Part shown: piece by piece, positions 19,954 to 29,762 of the stretch | Position numbering within the stretch: position 1 is the first letter of the stretch | Layout of the letters: every line of letters starts with the position of its first letter | Assembly (NCBI GenBank): GCA_937927235.1 | Contig: CALBCM010000037.1 | Span: forward strand, 1-64,000 | DNA from: an uncultured Johnsonella sp. | GTDB taxonomy: Bacteria > Bacillota > Clostridia > Lachnospirales > Lachnospiraceae | Length of the DNA: 64,000 nucleotides | Direction: 5' to 3' | The notes under the pieces: generated by a model | Told to the model about the DNA's origin: nothing | What the model saw: the letters and a program-made list of their open reading frames with translations, nothing else | Databases searched by the model: none | Translations under genes and position numbers: made by a program

Positions 19954-20767
19954 TAAAGATAAAAAAAATTCTCCAATAGGAGTATTTGATTCGGGAGTAG
20001 GAGGGCTTACTGTAGCAAGAGAAATTATAAGACAGATGCCGGCTGAAAAGCTTGTGTATTTTGGAGATACTGCCAGAGTGCCTTACGGAAGCAAATCAAG
20101 AGATACGGTAATACATTATTCAAGACAGATTTATCGATTTCTTATGACTAAGAAGGTAAAGGCAATCGTGATAGCCTGCAATACAGCCAGTGCCTATGCT
20201 CTTGAAACGCTTGCTTCGGAAAGCGAGGTTCCGATAATTGGCGTGATATATTCAGGAGCAAGAGCGGCTGCCGCCGCAACTAAGAACGGCAGAATAGGCA
20301 TCATAGGTACGAGCGGCACTGTTGACAGCAAAATCTATCCCAAGACTATTAAGGCAATACGGCCGGAGGTGGAAGTAATACAAAAGGCCTGTCCGCTTTT
20401 AGTGCCTTTAGTAGAGGAGGGACTTACCCATGACAGTGTGACGGACGAGATAATAAGGCGTTATGTCAGTGAAATCAAGCAAAAGTATATAGATACTCTG
20501 GTAATGGGCTGCACCCATTATCCGCTTTTAAGGTCTGCGATAAGGCGAATTATGGGAAGCAGCGTAACTCTGGTAAATCCGGCTTATGAAACCGCAGTTG
20601 AATTGAGAGAGCTTTTAAGGAGCAAGGAGCTTTTAGGCAGTGAAGATAATAAGGCTAAGCACAGCTTCTACGTCAGTGACCTTGCTGAAAAATTCAGAGA
20701 TTTTGCGTCTTCCATACTTCCTCAGGAAGTAAAGGAAAGCATTAGAATTCAGATAGAGGAGTATTAA
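19943..20767 (+). CDS. murI: Glutamate racemase
   Basis: Makes D-glutamate for peptidoglycan. The two catalytic cysteines are visible in IVIACNTASA near residue 75 and VMGCTHYPLL near 187, and the N-terminus has IGVFDSGVGGLTVAREI. The ATG at 19943 is taken as start (274 residues). AAAGG lies 10 bases upstream. A GTG two codons earlier is an alternative. It overlaps the end of ddl by 11 bases, so the two D-amino-acid steps of wall synthesis are translationally linked. Confidence 0.96.
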   Translation: MSSNKDKKNSPIGVFDSGVGGLTVAREIIRQMPAEKLVYFGDTARVPYGSKSRDTVIHYSRQIYRFLMTKKVKAIVIACNTASAYALETLASESEVPIIGVIYSGARAAAAATKNGRIGIIGTSGTVDSKIYPKTIKAIRPEVEVIQKACPLLVPLVEEGLTHDSVTDEIIRRYVSEIKQKYIDTLVMGCTHYPLLRSAIRRIMGSSVTLVNPAYETAVELRELLRSKELLGSEDNKAKHSFYVSDLAEKFRDFASSILPQEVKESIRIQIEEY

Positions 20768-20783
20768 AATTAAAAAAAGCTGT

Positions 20784-21206
20784 ATGATGACAAAAAAGGT
20801 TTTACTGGAAATAAAAAGCCGGTATATTATTGCAGGCGAGGAAGAGGTTATGGAGTTTGAAATACCCGGGGCTTATGAGCTGCAAAACGGTGTACATAAA
20901 GTGGAGTATGAGGAGAGGCTTACCGAGACCAAGGGGAGGATAAAAAATACTCTGATATTTTCAGATGAGAAGGCTGAGATTATAAGAAAAGGCTTTATAA
21001 ACTCCCGTATGATTTTTTCAGAAGCAGATAAAAATACTTCGTCTTACTATACTACACCTTATGGAGCATTGGAAATGGAAATACAAACCTATAAGGTCAA
21101 TATTGATGAAAATGAAGATTATATACTGGTCAAGGCTCATTATTTAATCAGCATAGATAAAAAGCCCTCCTCGGAGTGCAGACTTATGTTCAAGATAAAA
21201 TGGTAA
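20784..21206 (+). CDS. DUF1934 (YwiB-like) beta-barrel protein
   Basis: A 140-residue protein that fits the DUF1934/YwiB family of small calycin-like beta-barrels. The opening strand pattern (KKVLLEIKSRYI), the paired strands around TETKGRIKNTLIF and the segment YYTTPYGALEMEIQTYKV are as expected. No catalytic residues are known for the family. It follows murI by 16 bases. In other Firmicutes such genes also sit near murI or argS, so a wall-related house-keeping role is a guess. No good ribosome binding site is seen near its ATG, so reading may depend on murI. Confidence 0.75.
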   Translation: MMTKKVLLEIKSRYIIAGEEEVMEFEIPGAYELQNGVHKVEYEERLTETKGRIKNTLIFSDEKAEIIRKGFINSRMIFSEADKNTSSYYTTPYGALEMEIQTYKVNIDENEDYILVKAHYLISIDKKPSSECRLMFKIKW

Positions 21207-21219
21207 TTTCGACAATAAA

Positions 21220-21250
21220 AAAGGTACGTGCACAGCCTGCAGGTACCTTT
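21220..21250 (+). terminator. Terminator after the DUF1934 gene
   Basis: AAAGGTAC (21220-21227) and GTACCTTT (21243-21250) pair, extended inward by two more pairs with one mismatch. It closes the ispE-gntR-ddl-murI-DUF1934 run. Confidence 0.65.
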
Positions 21251-21289
21251 ATAAGTTTATTGCCAGAATAAATGAATTCCTTAAACAGC

Positions 21290-21775
21290 TTATTTAGTCT
21301 TTTGCTTTTGATTTTGAGCCTGCTGCTGGAGCTTTTGAGCAAGTCCGGCGAGAAAGCCTTTTTTAGTGTTATTTTTTATTATGCCGCCGCCTCTTACACT
21401 TTTGATTTCGCTGATATAGATACCGCTGACTACAACCTTTACCTCAGCCTTCAGAGGCAGTGAATTAAAAACCCCCTCATCTGCCATGAGCGTCATAATT
21501 TTAGGACCGACCTTAGCCTTTACCACAGGTACCTTGGTCCATCTCAGATAGGCGGGGGTCTGTTCATAAACTATCTTTGGAAGTCCCGATTCTTTAATTT
21601 TCAATCTTTTTTTATCTATCACAAGCATTGAAATTACCTGTTTTGAAGCTTCAATAGCTGCTTTTTGCTCGCTCTGCTTTTTCTCAAGTCTGCTTCCTAT
21701 GAAATATAAAGCACCAAGGATTATGACGATTACGAGAAGGATTATACCGACTACAGTTAGAATTGTGTTAAGCAA
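21290..21775 (-). CDS. Uncharacterised protein with one N-terminal membrane helix
   Basis: 161 residues: a transmembrane helix (about 5-27), a basic and glutamine-rich linker, a predicted beta-rich soluble part (about 45-140), and a glutamine- and lysine-rich tail. I do not recognise the family. The ATG has a GGAGG-type site (complement of TTTCCTCC at about 21780) 6 bases upstream. The gene stands alone on the - strand, back to back with the rpoB promoter. Coding potential is supported by length, start signal and a plausible membrane topology. Confidence 0.65.
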   Translation of the reverse strand: MLNTILTVVGIILLVIVIILGALYFIGSRLEKKQSEQKAAIEASKQVISMLVIDKKRLKIKESGLPKIVYEQTPAYLRWTKVPVVKAKVGPKIMTLMADEGVFNSLPLKAEVKVVVSGIYISEIKSVRGGGIIKNNTKKGFLAGLAQKLQQQAQNQKQKTK

Positions 21776-21860
21776 TTTATATTTCCTCCGATATAAATAT
21801 TATTATAATGTATAAACGTCAAGAATTATACCAAAAAAAGCGCTTAAATGCAATCTTATA

Positions 21861-21889
21861 TTGACACTTTAAAAAAAAGGTGCTACTAT
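21861..21889 (+). promoter_or_regulatory. Promoter of rpoB-rpoC
   Basis: Perfect TTGACA (21861-21866), 17 bases, then TACTAT (21884-21889). It gives a leader of about 95 bases. rplJ and rplL, which usually precede rpoB, are absent. Confidence 0.8.
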
Positions 21890-21933
21890 GAAGAATGCAC
21901 TATCGTGGGGGAGTAGCCTTTTTATTTGTAAAG

Positions 21934-21958
21934 CTGCTTCCCTGAAGTATGGAAGCAG
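21934..21958 (+). promoter_or_regulatory. Hairpin in the rpoB leader
   Basis: CTGCTTCC (21934-21941) and GGAAGCAG (21951-21958) form a perfect 8-bp stem with a 9-base loop, 32 bases before the rpoB start. No T-run follows. Possible translational or stability control. Confidence 0.5.
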
Positions 21959-21990
21959 TCAATTCATATATTAACAGAGGTGAAACGTCA

Positions 21991-24900
21991 ATGGAAAAAA
22001 GCAAGATGCATCCCGTGAAATCCGGGAAAAGCGTAAGAATGAGCTTCTCTATGCAGAAGGAAGTTCTTGAGATGCCGGCATTGATAGAGATTCAGAAAAA
22101 TTCTTATCAATGGTTTCTTAAAGAGGGACTTAAAGAAGTTTTCAAAGATATATTCCCTATTGAAGATTTTGCAGGGAATTTTACCCTTGATTTTTCTAGT
22201 TATCAATTATGCTTAAATGAAATCAAACATAGTATACAGGAATGTAAGGACAGAGATGCTACCTACGCCGCACCTATCAAGGCACAGCTGACCTTAAGGC
22301 TTAAAAGTGATGGCACTATGCTTAACCAGGAAACCTACATGGGAGATTTTCCGCTGATGACGGACACAGGCTCATTTATTATAAATGGAGCGGAAAGAGT
22401 TATTGTAAGTCAGCTTGTACGTTCACCTGGCATTTATTATACAATAGAGCATGATAAGCTTGGTAAAAAATGCTTCTTCGCACAGGTAATTCCAAACCGT
22501 GGTGCCTGGCTTGAATATGAAACCGATTCAAATGATGTCTTTTATGTACGTGTGGACAGGACCAGAAAGGTACCTATAACAGTGCTCTTAAGAGCTATGG
22601 GACTTGGAAGCAATAATGAAATACTGGATTTATTCGGTGAAGAGCCTAAGCTTATCGCAAGCCTTGCAAAGGATGCTTCTACTAATTATGAGGAGGGACT
22701 GCTTGAGCTTTATAAGAAAATACGTCCGGGTGAGCCTCTTTCTGTTGACAGTGCGCAGAGCCTGTTAAATTCTATGTTTTTTGACCCGAGGCGCTATGAC
22801 CTTGCAAGAGTTGGACGTTATAAATTTAACAAAAAGCTTAATTTTAAATATCGTATAGCGGGGCAGGTGCTTGCAGAGGATATTGTAGATTTTGAAACCG
22901 GCGAAATTATAGCCTCGGAGGGAGAGCTGCTTACCAAGGAGAAGGCTCTTGAGCTGCAGAATGCCGCAGTGCCCTATGTATGGATTAAATCAAATGAGAA
23001 AAACGTCAAGGTGCTTTCAAACCTTATGGTTGATATAAAAAAGTTCGTGCAGATAGAAAATGTCGAAGAGCTCGGGGTTACTGAAGCGGTGTATTATCCG
23101 CTGCTTAAACAGCTCATAGAAGAAGCTCCGGATACGGAGGCGCTTAAGGAGGCTATAAAGAAAAATATAGCAGAGCTGATACCGAAGCATATCACCAAGG
23201 AAGATATATTTGCTTCAGTTAATTATAATATGCATATAGAAAACGAAATAGGCTCAAGCGATGATATAGACCATCTCGGAAACAGGCGTATAAGAGCGGT
23301 GGGAGAGCTGCTGCAAAATCAGTACCGCATAGGTCTTTCAAGAATGGAAAGAGTTGTAAGAGAGCGTATGTCAACCTTTAATGAGGGACAGGAAGTCATA
23401 ATACAAAACTTTATAAATATTAAGCCTGTGACAGCTGCAATCAAGGAATTTTTCGGGAGCTCACAGCTTTCACAGTTTATGGACCAGAATAATCCTTTAT
23501 CAGAGCTGACTCATAAAAGAAGGCTTTCGGCACTTGGTCCCGGAGGGCTTTCAAGGGACAGAGCTGGATTCGAGGTACGAGATGTACATTATACGCATTA
23601 CGGCAGAATGTGTCCTATAGAAACTCCTGAAGGTCCAAATATAGGACTGATAAATTCTCTTGCAAGCTTTGCAAGAGTTAATTCGTACGGCTTTATAGAA
23701 GCACCCTACAGGATAGTAGATAAAACTACCGACCCCTCAAATCCAAGAGTTACCGATGAAGTAATTTATATCACCGCTGACGAGGAAGATAATTTTATAG
23801 TGGCACAGGCGAATGAGCCGCTTGATGAAAATGGACATTTTCTGCATACCAATGTTTCTGGAAGGTTTAGAGATGAGATTTCAGAGTTCCAGAAATCAAA
23901 AATAGACCTTATGGATGTTTCGCCTAAGATGGTATTTTCAGTGGCAACAAGTATGATCCCCTTCCTGGAAAATGATGATGCCAACCGTGCGCTGATGGGC
24001 TCAAACATGCAGCGTCAGGCGGTTCCGCTGATGATTACGGAGGAGCCTGTGGTCGGTACCGGAATGGAAGAAAAGGCGGCGGTTGACTCCGGAGTATGCG
24101 TGCTTGCCAAAAATGCCGGTACTGTAGTAGTCAGCAGTGCCGACCATATAGTAATAAAAAGAGATGAGGACGGGCAAAAGGACGAGTACCGTTTGACGAA
24201 GTTTGCCAGAAGCAATCAGTCAAACTCATATAATCAAAAGCCTATAGTGTATAAGGGCGACCATGTAAACCAAGACGAGATTATAGCGGACGGTCCCTCT
24301 ACAAATAATGGAGAAATAGCACTTGGAAAAAATCCGCTTATAGGATTTATGACCTGGGAGGGCTATAATTATGAGGATGCCGTCTTACTAAGTGAAAAGC
24401 TGGTACACGATGATGTCTATACCTCTATACATATAGAAGAATATGAATGTGTGGCAAGGGATACCAAGCTTGGACCTGAGGAAATTACCAAGGATGTTCC
24501 CGGAGTAGGCGACGAGGCGCTTAAAGACCTTGATGACAGAGGAATTATCAGGATAGGAGCAGATGTGCGTGCCGGAGATATACTGGTAGGCAAGGTAATG
24601 CCCAAGGGAGAAACTGAGCTGACCGCAGAGGAAAGACTGCTGCGTGCCATATTCGGTGAAAAAGCGAGGGAGGTAAGAGATACTTCTCTTAAAGTTCCTC
24701 ACGGTTCTTATGGAGTTGTAGTGGATGCAAAGGTATTTAAAAGAAAAAACGGTGATGAACTGCCTCCGGGAGTAAATCAGAGTGTGCGCATCTATATAGC
24801 TCAGAAAAGAAAAATATCAGTCGGCGATAAGATGGCAGGCCGACATGGAAATAAGGGGGTGGTGTCAAGAGTGCTTCCGGTAGAGGACATGCCCTTCCTT

Positions 24901-25839
24901 CCAAACGGCAGACCGCTTGATATAGTGCTTAATCCGCTTGGGGTACCTTCACGTATGAATATAGGACAGGTGCTTGAAATCCATCTTTCACTTGCTGCCA
25001 AAGCACTGGGATTCAATATTGCGACCCCGGTATTTGACGGTGCAAATGAAAATGATATTATGGATATGCTTGAGATGGCAAATGACTATGTAAATGAAGA
25101 ATTTGATTTCTTTGAGGATAAGTATAAGAGCATAGTAGATGAAAGAGTCATGGATTATCTTAAAAACAACCTTGAGCATAGAAAGCTCTGGAAGGGCGTA
25201 CCCATATCAAGAGATGGAAAGGTCTGGCTGAGGGATGGAAGGACCGGAGAGTATTTTGACAGTCCTGTCACCATAGGTCACATGCATTATCTGAAGCTGC
25301 ATCACTTGGTTGACGATAAAATTCATGCCAGGTCAACCGGTCCTTATTCACTTGTAACTCAGCAGCCGCTTGGAGGTAAAGCCCAGTTCGGAGGACAGCG
25401 CTTTGGAGAGATGGAGGTTTGGGCTCTTGAAGCTTATGGAGCTTCCTATACTCTTCAGGAAATTCTTACAGTTAAATCGGATGATGTCATAGGGCGTGTA
25501 AAGACCTATGAAGCCATTATAAAGGGTGATAATATACCTGAATCGGGAGTGCCCGAATCATTTAAGGTATTGCTTAAAGAACTGCAGTCACTCGGTCTTG
25601 ATATAAGAGTATTAAATGATGACGGAACCGAAGTGGAGCTTAAGGAAAATCTCAGTTATGGTGATTTAAGCATCAATTCAATTATAGAAGGCGATAGAAA
25701 ATATCATAATAATGAAAACCTTGCAAAAGAAGGCTTTTCAACTAAGGAATTTGAAGGTGAGGAGCTGGTCGATGTGGAGGAATCTGCTGATGACGAAGAA
25801 GATGAAGATAATTATTCTGTAAATGACGAGGATATTTAA
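21991..25839 (+). CDS. rpoB: DNA-directed RNA polymerase subunit beta
   Basis: Catalytic core subunit of RNA polymerase. The start is set at 21991 (MEKSKMHPVK), which has AGAGGTGA 7 bases upstream. The ATG at 21949 would start inside the leader hairpin. The protein is 1,282 residues. The rifampicin pocket reads SSQLSQFMDQNNPLSELTHK then RRLSALGPGGL, with the sensitive-type Asp, His and Ser at the positions where resistance changes usually occur. GDKMAGRHGNKGV and the C-terminal EMEVWALEAYGA are as expected. The C-terminal tail is acidic. rpoC follows after 103 bases. Confidence 0.98.
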   Translation: MEKSKMHPVKSGKSVRMSFSMQKEVLEMPALIEIQKNSYQWFLKEGLKEVFKDIFPIEDFAGNFTLDFSSYQLCLNEIKHSIQECKDRDATYAAPIKAQLTLRLKSDGTMLNQETYMGDFPLMTDTGSFIINGAERVIVSQLVRSPGIYYTIEHDKLGKKCFFAQVIPNRGAWLEYETDSNDVFYVRVDRTRKVPITVLLRAMGLGSNNEILDLFGEEPKLIASLAKDASTNYEEGLLELYKKIRPGEPLSVDSAQSLLNSMFFDPRRYDLARVGRYKFNKKLNFKYRIAGQVLAEDIVDFETGEIIASEGELLTKEKALELQNAAVPYVWIKSNEKNVKVLSNLMVDIKKFVQIENVEELGVTEAVYYPLLKQLIEEAPDTEALKEAIKKNIAELIPKHITKEDIFASVNYNMHIENEIGSSDDIDHLGNRRIRAVGELLQNQYRIGLSRMERVVRERMSTFNEGQEVIIQNFINIKPVTAAIKEFFGSSQLSQFMDQNNPLSELTHKRRLSALGPGGLSRDRAGFEVRDVHYTHYGRMCPIETPEGPNIGLINSLASFARVNSYGFIEAPYRIVDKTTDPSNPRVTDEVIYITADEEDNFIVAQANEPLDENGHFLHTNVSGRFRDEISEFQKSKIDLMDVSPKMVFSVATSMIPFLENDDANRALMGSNMQRQAVPLMITEEPVVGTGMEEKAAVDSGVCVLAKNAGTVVVSSADHIVIKRDEDGQKDEYRLTKFARSNQSNSYNQKPIVYKGDHVNQDEIIADGPSTNNGEIALGKNPLIGFMTWEGYNYEDAVLLSEKLVHDDVYTSIHIEEYECVARDTKLGPEEITKDVPGVGDEALKDLDDRGIIRIGADVRAGDILVGKVMPKGETELTAEERLLRAIFGEKAREVRDTSLKVPHGSYGVVVDAKVFKRKNGDELPPGVNQSVRIYIAQKRKISVGDKMAGRHGNKGVVSRVLPVEDMPFLPNGRPLDIVLNPLGVPSRMNIGQVLEIHLSLAAKALGFNIATPVFDGANENDIMDMLEMANDYVNEEFDFFEDKYKSIVDERVMDYLKNNLEHRKLWKGVPISRDGKVWLRDGRTGEYFDSPVTIGHMHYLKLHHLVDDKIHARSTGPYSLVTQQPLGGKAQFGGQRFGEMEVWALEAYGASYTLQEILTVKSDDVIGRVKTYEAIIKGDNIPESGVPESFKVLLKELQSLGLDIRVLNDDGTEVELKENLSYGDLSINSIIEGDRKYHNNENLAKEGFSTKEFEGEELVDVEESADDEEDEDNYSVNDEDI

Positions 25840-25852
25840 CATTATTATAGTG

Positions 25853-25890
25853 ATGAAACTCCTGTGATGTAAATGCTTGGGAGTTTTCAT
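25853..25890 (+). promoter_or_regulatory. Hairpin with short T-run between rpoB and rpoC
   Basis: ATGAAACTCC (25853-25862) pairs with GGAGTTTTCAT (25880-25890) with one bulge, followed by TTTTG. It looks like a weak internal terminator that could lower rpoC relative to rpoB. Confidence 0.45.
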
Positions 25891-25942
25891 TTTGATATAA
25901 ATTATAAAAGCTATACAGTTAATTTAAGGAAGGAGTATATTC

Positions 25943-28900
25943 ATGCCTGATAACAATGAAATCTATCAGCCAATAGCATTTGACAATATTCAGATAAGCC
26001 TTGCTTCACCTGAAAAAATCAGGGAATGGTCACATGGAGAGGTTAAAAAACCTGAAACCATAAACTACAGAACGCTTAAGCCTGAAAGAGAGGGGCTGTT
26101 TTGTGAGAGGATTTTCGGACCGAGCAAGGACTGGGAATGTACCTGTGGTAAATATAAAAAGATACGTCACAAAGGAGTAATATGCGACCGCTGCGGAGTT
26201 GAAGTTACAAAATCAAGTGTAAGGCGTGAGCGTATGGGACATATTGAGCTGGCAGCTCCGGTATCTCATATATGGTATTTTAAAGGCATACCTTCACGTA
26301 TGGGATTGATTCTCGACATGTCTCCGAGAGTACTGGAAAAGGTGCTTTACTTCGCTTCTTATGTAGTGCTTGACCCTATGAAGACTGAGCTGAATTATAA
26401 GCAGGTGCTTTCAGAAAAAGAATACAGAGAAGCTATAGAGGCACACGGTTTCGGAAACTTTAGAGTAGGTATGGGAGCAGAATCTGTACTTGAACTTCTT
26501 CAAAATATAGACCTTGAAAGAGAATCAAAGGAATTAAAGGAGCAGCTTAGGGAATCCTCAGGTCAAAAGAGGGCAAAAATAATCAAAAGACTTGAGGTGG
26601 TTGAGGCATTCAGACATTCGGGAAATAAACCTGAATGGATGATACTTAATGTGGTCCCGGTAATACCTCCGGATATAAGACCTATGGTACAGCTTGACGG
26701 AGGCAGATTTGCTACCAGTGATTTGAATGACCTTTACCGAAGAATAATAAACAGAAATAACCGCCTTGCCAAGCTGCTTGAGCTTGGAGCCCCGGACATC
26801 ATAGTAAGAAATGAAAAAAGAATGCTTCAGGAAGCGGTCGATGCACTGATTGACAACGGTAGAAGGGGCAGACCTGTTACCGGACCCGGAAATCGTGCCT
26901 TGAAATCACTTTCAGATATGCTTAAGGGAAAACAGGGGCGCTTCAGGCAAAATCTTCTTGGGAAGCGTGTTGACTATTCGGGGCGCTCGGTTATTGTAGT
27001 GGGACCCGAGCTGAAGATTTATCAGTGCGGGCTGCCTAAAGAAATGGCAATAGAGCTTTTTAAGCCCTTTGTTATGAAAGAGCTGGTAACTCAGAAAATA
27101 GCAAATAATATCAAAGCTTCAAAAAAGATGGTTGAAAGAATGCAGACTGCGGTATGGGATGTGCTTGAACAGGTTATTAAGGAGCACCCGGTAATGCTTA
27201 ACAGAGCCCCTACGCTGCATAGACTTGGAATACAGGCGTTTGAGCCGGTGCTTGTAGAGGGTAAGGCTATAAAGCTTCATCCTCTGGTATGTACTGCCTT
27301 TAATGCAGACTTTGACGGCGACCAGATGGCAGTCCATCTTCCGCTTTCAGTAGAGGCACAGGCTGAATGCAGATTTCTTCTGCTTTCACCCAACAACCTG
27401 CTTAAGCCCTCGGACGGCGGTCCGGTGGCAGTGCCTTCTCAGGATATGGTGCTTGGAATCTATTATCTTACCCAGCTTAGACCGGGAGCAAAGGGAGAGG
27501 GTAAGTATTTTAAAAATGCAAATGAAGCAATTCTTGCTTATGAAAATAAAGTGGTGACGCTTCATTCACAGATATATGTAAAAGTAAGTGCCGCATTAAG
27601 TGACGGAGTCAAAAAAAGCCAGATAATAAGCTCAACTGTCGGAAGACTTTTATTTAATGAAATAATCCCTCAGGACCTCGGCTTTGTTGACAGGAGCATA
27701 GAGGGCAACGAGCTGCTGCCTGAGATAGATTTTCTGGTAAATAAGAAAAAATGCAAGCAGATTCTTGAAAAGGTAATTAATATACATGGCTTGTCAAAAA
27801 CAGCTACGGTGCTTGATAATATAAAGGCAATAGGCTATAAGTATTCAACCATCGCTTCAATGACAGTTTCAATTTCTGATATGACAGTGCCTGAGAGCAA
27901 AAAAACACTGATAAAAGAGGCTGAGCTTACTGTGGAGACTATTGCTAAAAATTATCGGAGAGGTCTTTTAACTGACAGGGGACGTTACGAGGAGGTTATA
28001 AAAGTCTGGGAAAATACCGATAAGCAGCTTACTAAAGATTTGCTCGGCGGGCTTGATGCTTATAACAATATATTTATGATGGCGGATTCGGGAGCAAGAG
28101 GCTCAGATAAGCAGATAAAGCAGCTTGCAGGCATGAGAGGGCTTATGTCCGATACCACCGGAAACACCATAGAGCTTCCTATAAAGTCAAATTTTCGTGA
28201 GGGACTTGACGTTTTGGAATACTTCATTTCTGCACATGGAGCAAGAAAGGGGCTTTCAGATACCGCACTTCGTACCGCAGATTCGGGTTATCTTACCAGA
28301 AGGTTGGTAGATGTGTCGCAGGACCTTATTATACGTGAGATTGACTGCTGTGAGGACAGAGAAATTCCGTTTATGGAGATTAAGTCCTTCGTTGAAAAGA
28401 GCGATATGATAAAAAGCGATGAAATTATAGAAAGCCTTGAGGAAAGAATTACCGGCCGCTTCATTGCTGAAACTATAGTGGATTCCGCTACCGGAGAAGA
28501 AGTTATAAAGGCAAATCAGATGTGCACTCCGAGCCGTGCGGCAGCAGTAATGGAGGCATTGAAAAAAGAGGGACGCGATTCTGTAAAAATAAGGACGGTG
28601 CTTTCCTGCAAATGCCGCAACGGAGTCTGTGCACGCTGTTACGGTGCAAATATGGCTACCGGACAGGCAGTTCAGGTAGGTGAGGCAGTAGGAATTATAG
28701 CGGCACAGTCCATAGGTGAACCCGGAACTCAGCTTACCATGCGTACCTTCCATACAGGAGGCGTTGCAGGAGGCGATATAACTCAGGGTCTTCCTCGTGT
28801 GGAGGAGCTTTTTGAAGCAAGAAAACCTAAGGGTCTTGCTGTAATATCAGAGTTTGCCGGACGGGTGGAGATTCCTGAGGGCAAGAAAAAGGGCGAAGTT

Positions 28901-29563
28901 ATAGTTACAAATGAAGACACCGGAGAATCAAAAACCTATCTCATAACTTATGGAGCCAGACTTAAAGTTGAAAATAATCAGCTTATAGAAGCGGGAGATG
29001 AGCTTACCGAGGGAAGTGTAAATCCGCATGATATACTTAAAATAAAGGGAGTGCGTGCAGTGCAGGACTATATGATAAGAGAGGTTCAAAAGGTTTACAG
29101 GCTCCAGGGCGTTGAAATAAATGATAAGCATATAGAAATAATAGTGCGCCAGATGCTTAAAAAAGTCAAAATAGAAGATGGCGGAGATTCCGCACTTCTT
29201 CCCGGGGTGTCTGTGGATGTGCTTGAGTATAATGATATAAATGAGAAGCTTGCAGCTGAGGATAAGAAGCCGGCTGAGGGCAGACAGGTAATGCTCGGAA
29301 TTACGAAGGCTTCTCTTGCAACGGATTCCTTCCTTTCAGCCGCTTCCTTCCAGGAAACAACAAAGGTGCTTACCGAAGCGGCTATAAATGGAAAGATAGA
29401 CCATCTTTACGGTTTAAAAGAGAATGTCATTATAGGAAAGCTTATTCCAGCAGGTACGGGAATGAAGCGTTACAGAAGTGTAAGACTTGATTCAGATACT
29501 TCGGGAATTGATGATGCTGCGGTTGATGTGGAGCTTTCAGAAGAAAGCATAATTTTGCAATAG
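25943..29563 (+). CDS. rpoC: DNA-directed RNA polymerase subunit beta'
   Basis: Largest RNA polymerase subunit, 1,206 residues. The N-terminal zinc-binding cysteines occur as CTCGKYKKIRHKGVICDRCG near 70. The active-site triple-aspartate motif FNADFDGDQMAVH is near 453. The second zinc site reads CKCRNGVCARCYG near 890, and the trigger-loop region follows near GEPGTQLTMRTFHTGG. AAGGAAGGAG lies 7 bases before the ATG. The gene is co-directional with rpoB and ends in an unusually elaborate 3' hairpin. Confidence 0.98.
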   Translation: MPDNNEIYQPIAFDNIQISLASPEKIREWSHGEVKKPETINYRTLKPEREGLFCERIFGPSKDWECTCGKYKKIRHKGVICDRCGVEVTKSSVRRERMGHIELAAPVSHIWYFKGIPSRMGLILDMSPRVLEKVLYFASYVVLDPMKTELNYKQVLSEKEYREAIEAHGFGNFRVGMGAESVLELLQNIDLERESKELKEQLRESSGQKRAKIIKRLEVVEAFRHSGNKPEWMILNVVPVIPPDIRPMVQLDGGRFATSDLNDLYRRIINRNNRLAKLLELGAPDIIVRNEKRMLQEAVDALIDNGRRGRPVTGPGNRALKSLSDMLKGKQGRFRQNLLGKRVDYSGRSVIVVGPELKIYQCGLPKEMAIELFKPFVMKELVTQKIANNIKASKKMVERMQTAVWDVLEQVIKEHPVMLNRAPTLHRLGIQAFEPVLVEGKAIKLHPLVCTAFNADFDGDQMAVHLPLSVEAQAECRFLLLSPNNLLKPSDGGPVAVPSQDMVLGIYYLTQLRPGAKGEGKYFKNANEAILAYENKVVTLHSQIYVKVSAALSDGVKKSQIISSTVGRLLFNEIIPQDLGFVDRSIEGNELLPEIDFLVNKKKCKQILEKVINIHGLSKTATVLDNIKAIGYKYSTIASMTVSISDMTVPESKKTLIKEAELTVETIAKNYRRGLLTDRGRYEEVIKVWENTDKQLTKDLLGGLDAYNNIFMMADSGARGSDKQIKQLAGMRGLMSDTTGNTIELPIKSNFREGLDVLEYFISAHGARKGLSDTALRTADSGYLTRRLVDVSQDLIIREIDCCEDREIPFMEIKSFVEKSDMIKSDEIIESLEERITGRFIAETIVDSATGEEVIKANQMCTPSRAAAVMEALKKEGRDSVKIRTVLSCKCRNGVCARCYGANMATGQAVQVGEAVGIIAAQSIGEPGTQLTMRTFHTGGVAGGDITQGLPRVEELFEARKPKGLAVISEFAGRVEIPEGKKKGEVIVTNEDTGESKTYLITYGARLKVENNQLIEAGDELTEGSVNPHDILKIKGVRAVQDYMIREVQKVYRLQGVEINDKHIEIIVRQMLKKVKIEDGGDSALLPGVSVDVLEYNDINEKLAAEDKKPAEGRQVMLGITKASLATDSFLSAASFQETTKVLTEAAINGKIDHLYGLKENVIIGKLIPAGTGMKRYRSVRLDSDTSGIDDAAVDVELSEESIILQ

Positions 29564-29584
29564 AGCCGGAGCAGCCTGCCGAGG

Positions 29585-29685
29585 GTGTTGCAAAATAGCA
29601 GATGCATATAATATATAGTATAGAAGCCAAGAAATATTCAACTATATATTGTAGAAACACTGAATTTTGCAGCACCACTTTTTTT
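29585..29685 (+). terminator. Two-storey hairpin terminator after rpoC
   Basis: The outer stem pairs GTGTTGCAAAAT (29585-29596) with ATTTTGCAGCAC (29664-29675). The inner stem pairs TATAATATATAGT (29607-29619) with ACTATATATTGTA (29641-29653). Each has a single mismatch that is a G-U pair. A run of seven Ts starts at about 29679. It separates rpoBC from the next promoter at 29704. Confidence 0.7.
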
Positions 29686-29703
29686 GCTGAAAGCAATTAA
29701 TCC

Positions 29704-29732
29704 TTGACACCTGAGAATCTGGAATATATAAT
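29704..29732 (+). promoter_or_regulatory. Promoter of rpsL-rpsG-fusA
   Basis: TTGACA (29704-29709), 17 bases, and TATAAT (29727-29732): both boxes are at consensus. The leader to rpsL is about 123 bases. Confidence 0.88.
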
Positions 29733-29738
29733 ATCAGG

Positions 29739-29762
29739 GCATGTGAAAGCATGCTTTTTTTT
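29739..29762 (+). promoter_or_regulatory. Short hairpin and T-run at the start of the str leader, possible attenuator
   Basis: GCATG (29739-29743) and CATGC (29750-29754) form a 5-bp stem followed by eight Ts. It would sit within the first 25 bases of the rpsL transcript. The stem is short for an efficient terminator. Confidence 0.4.
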
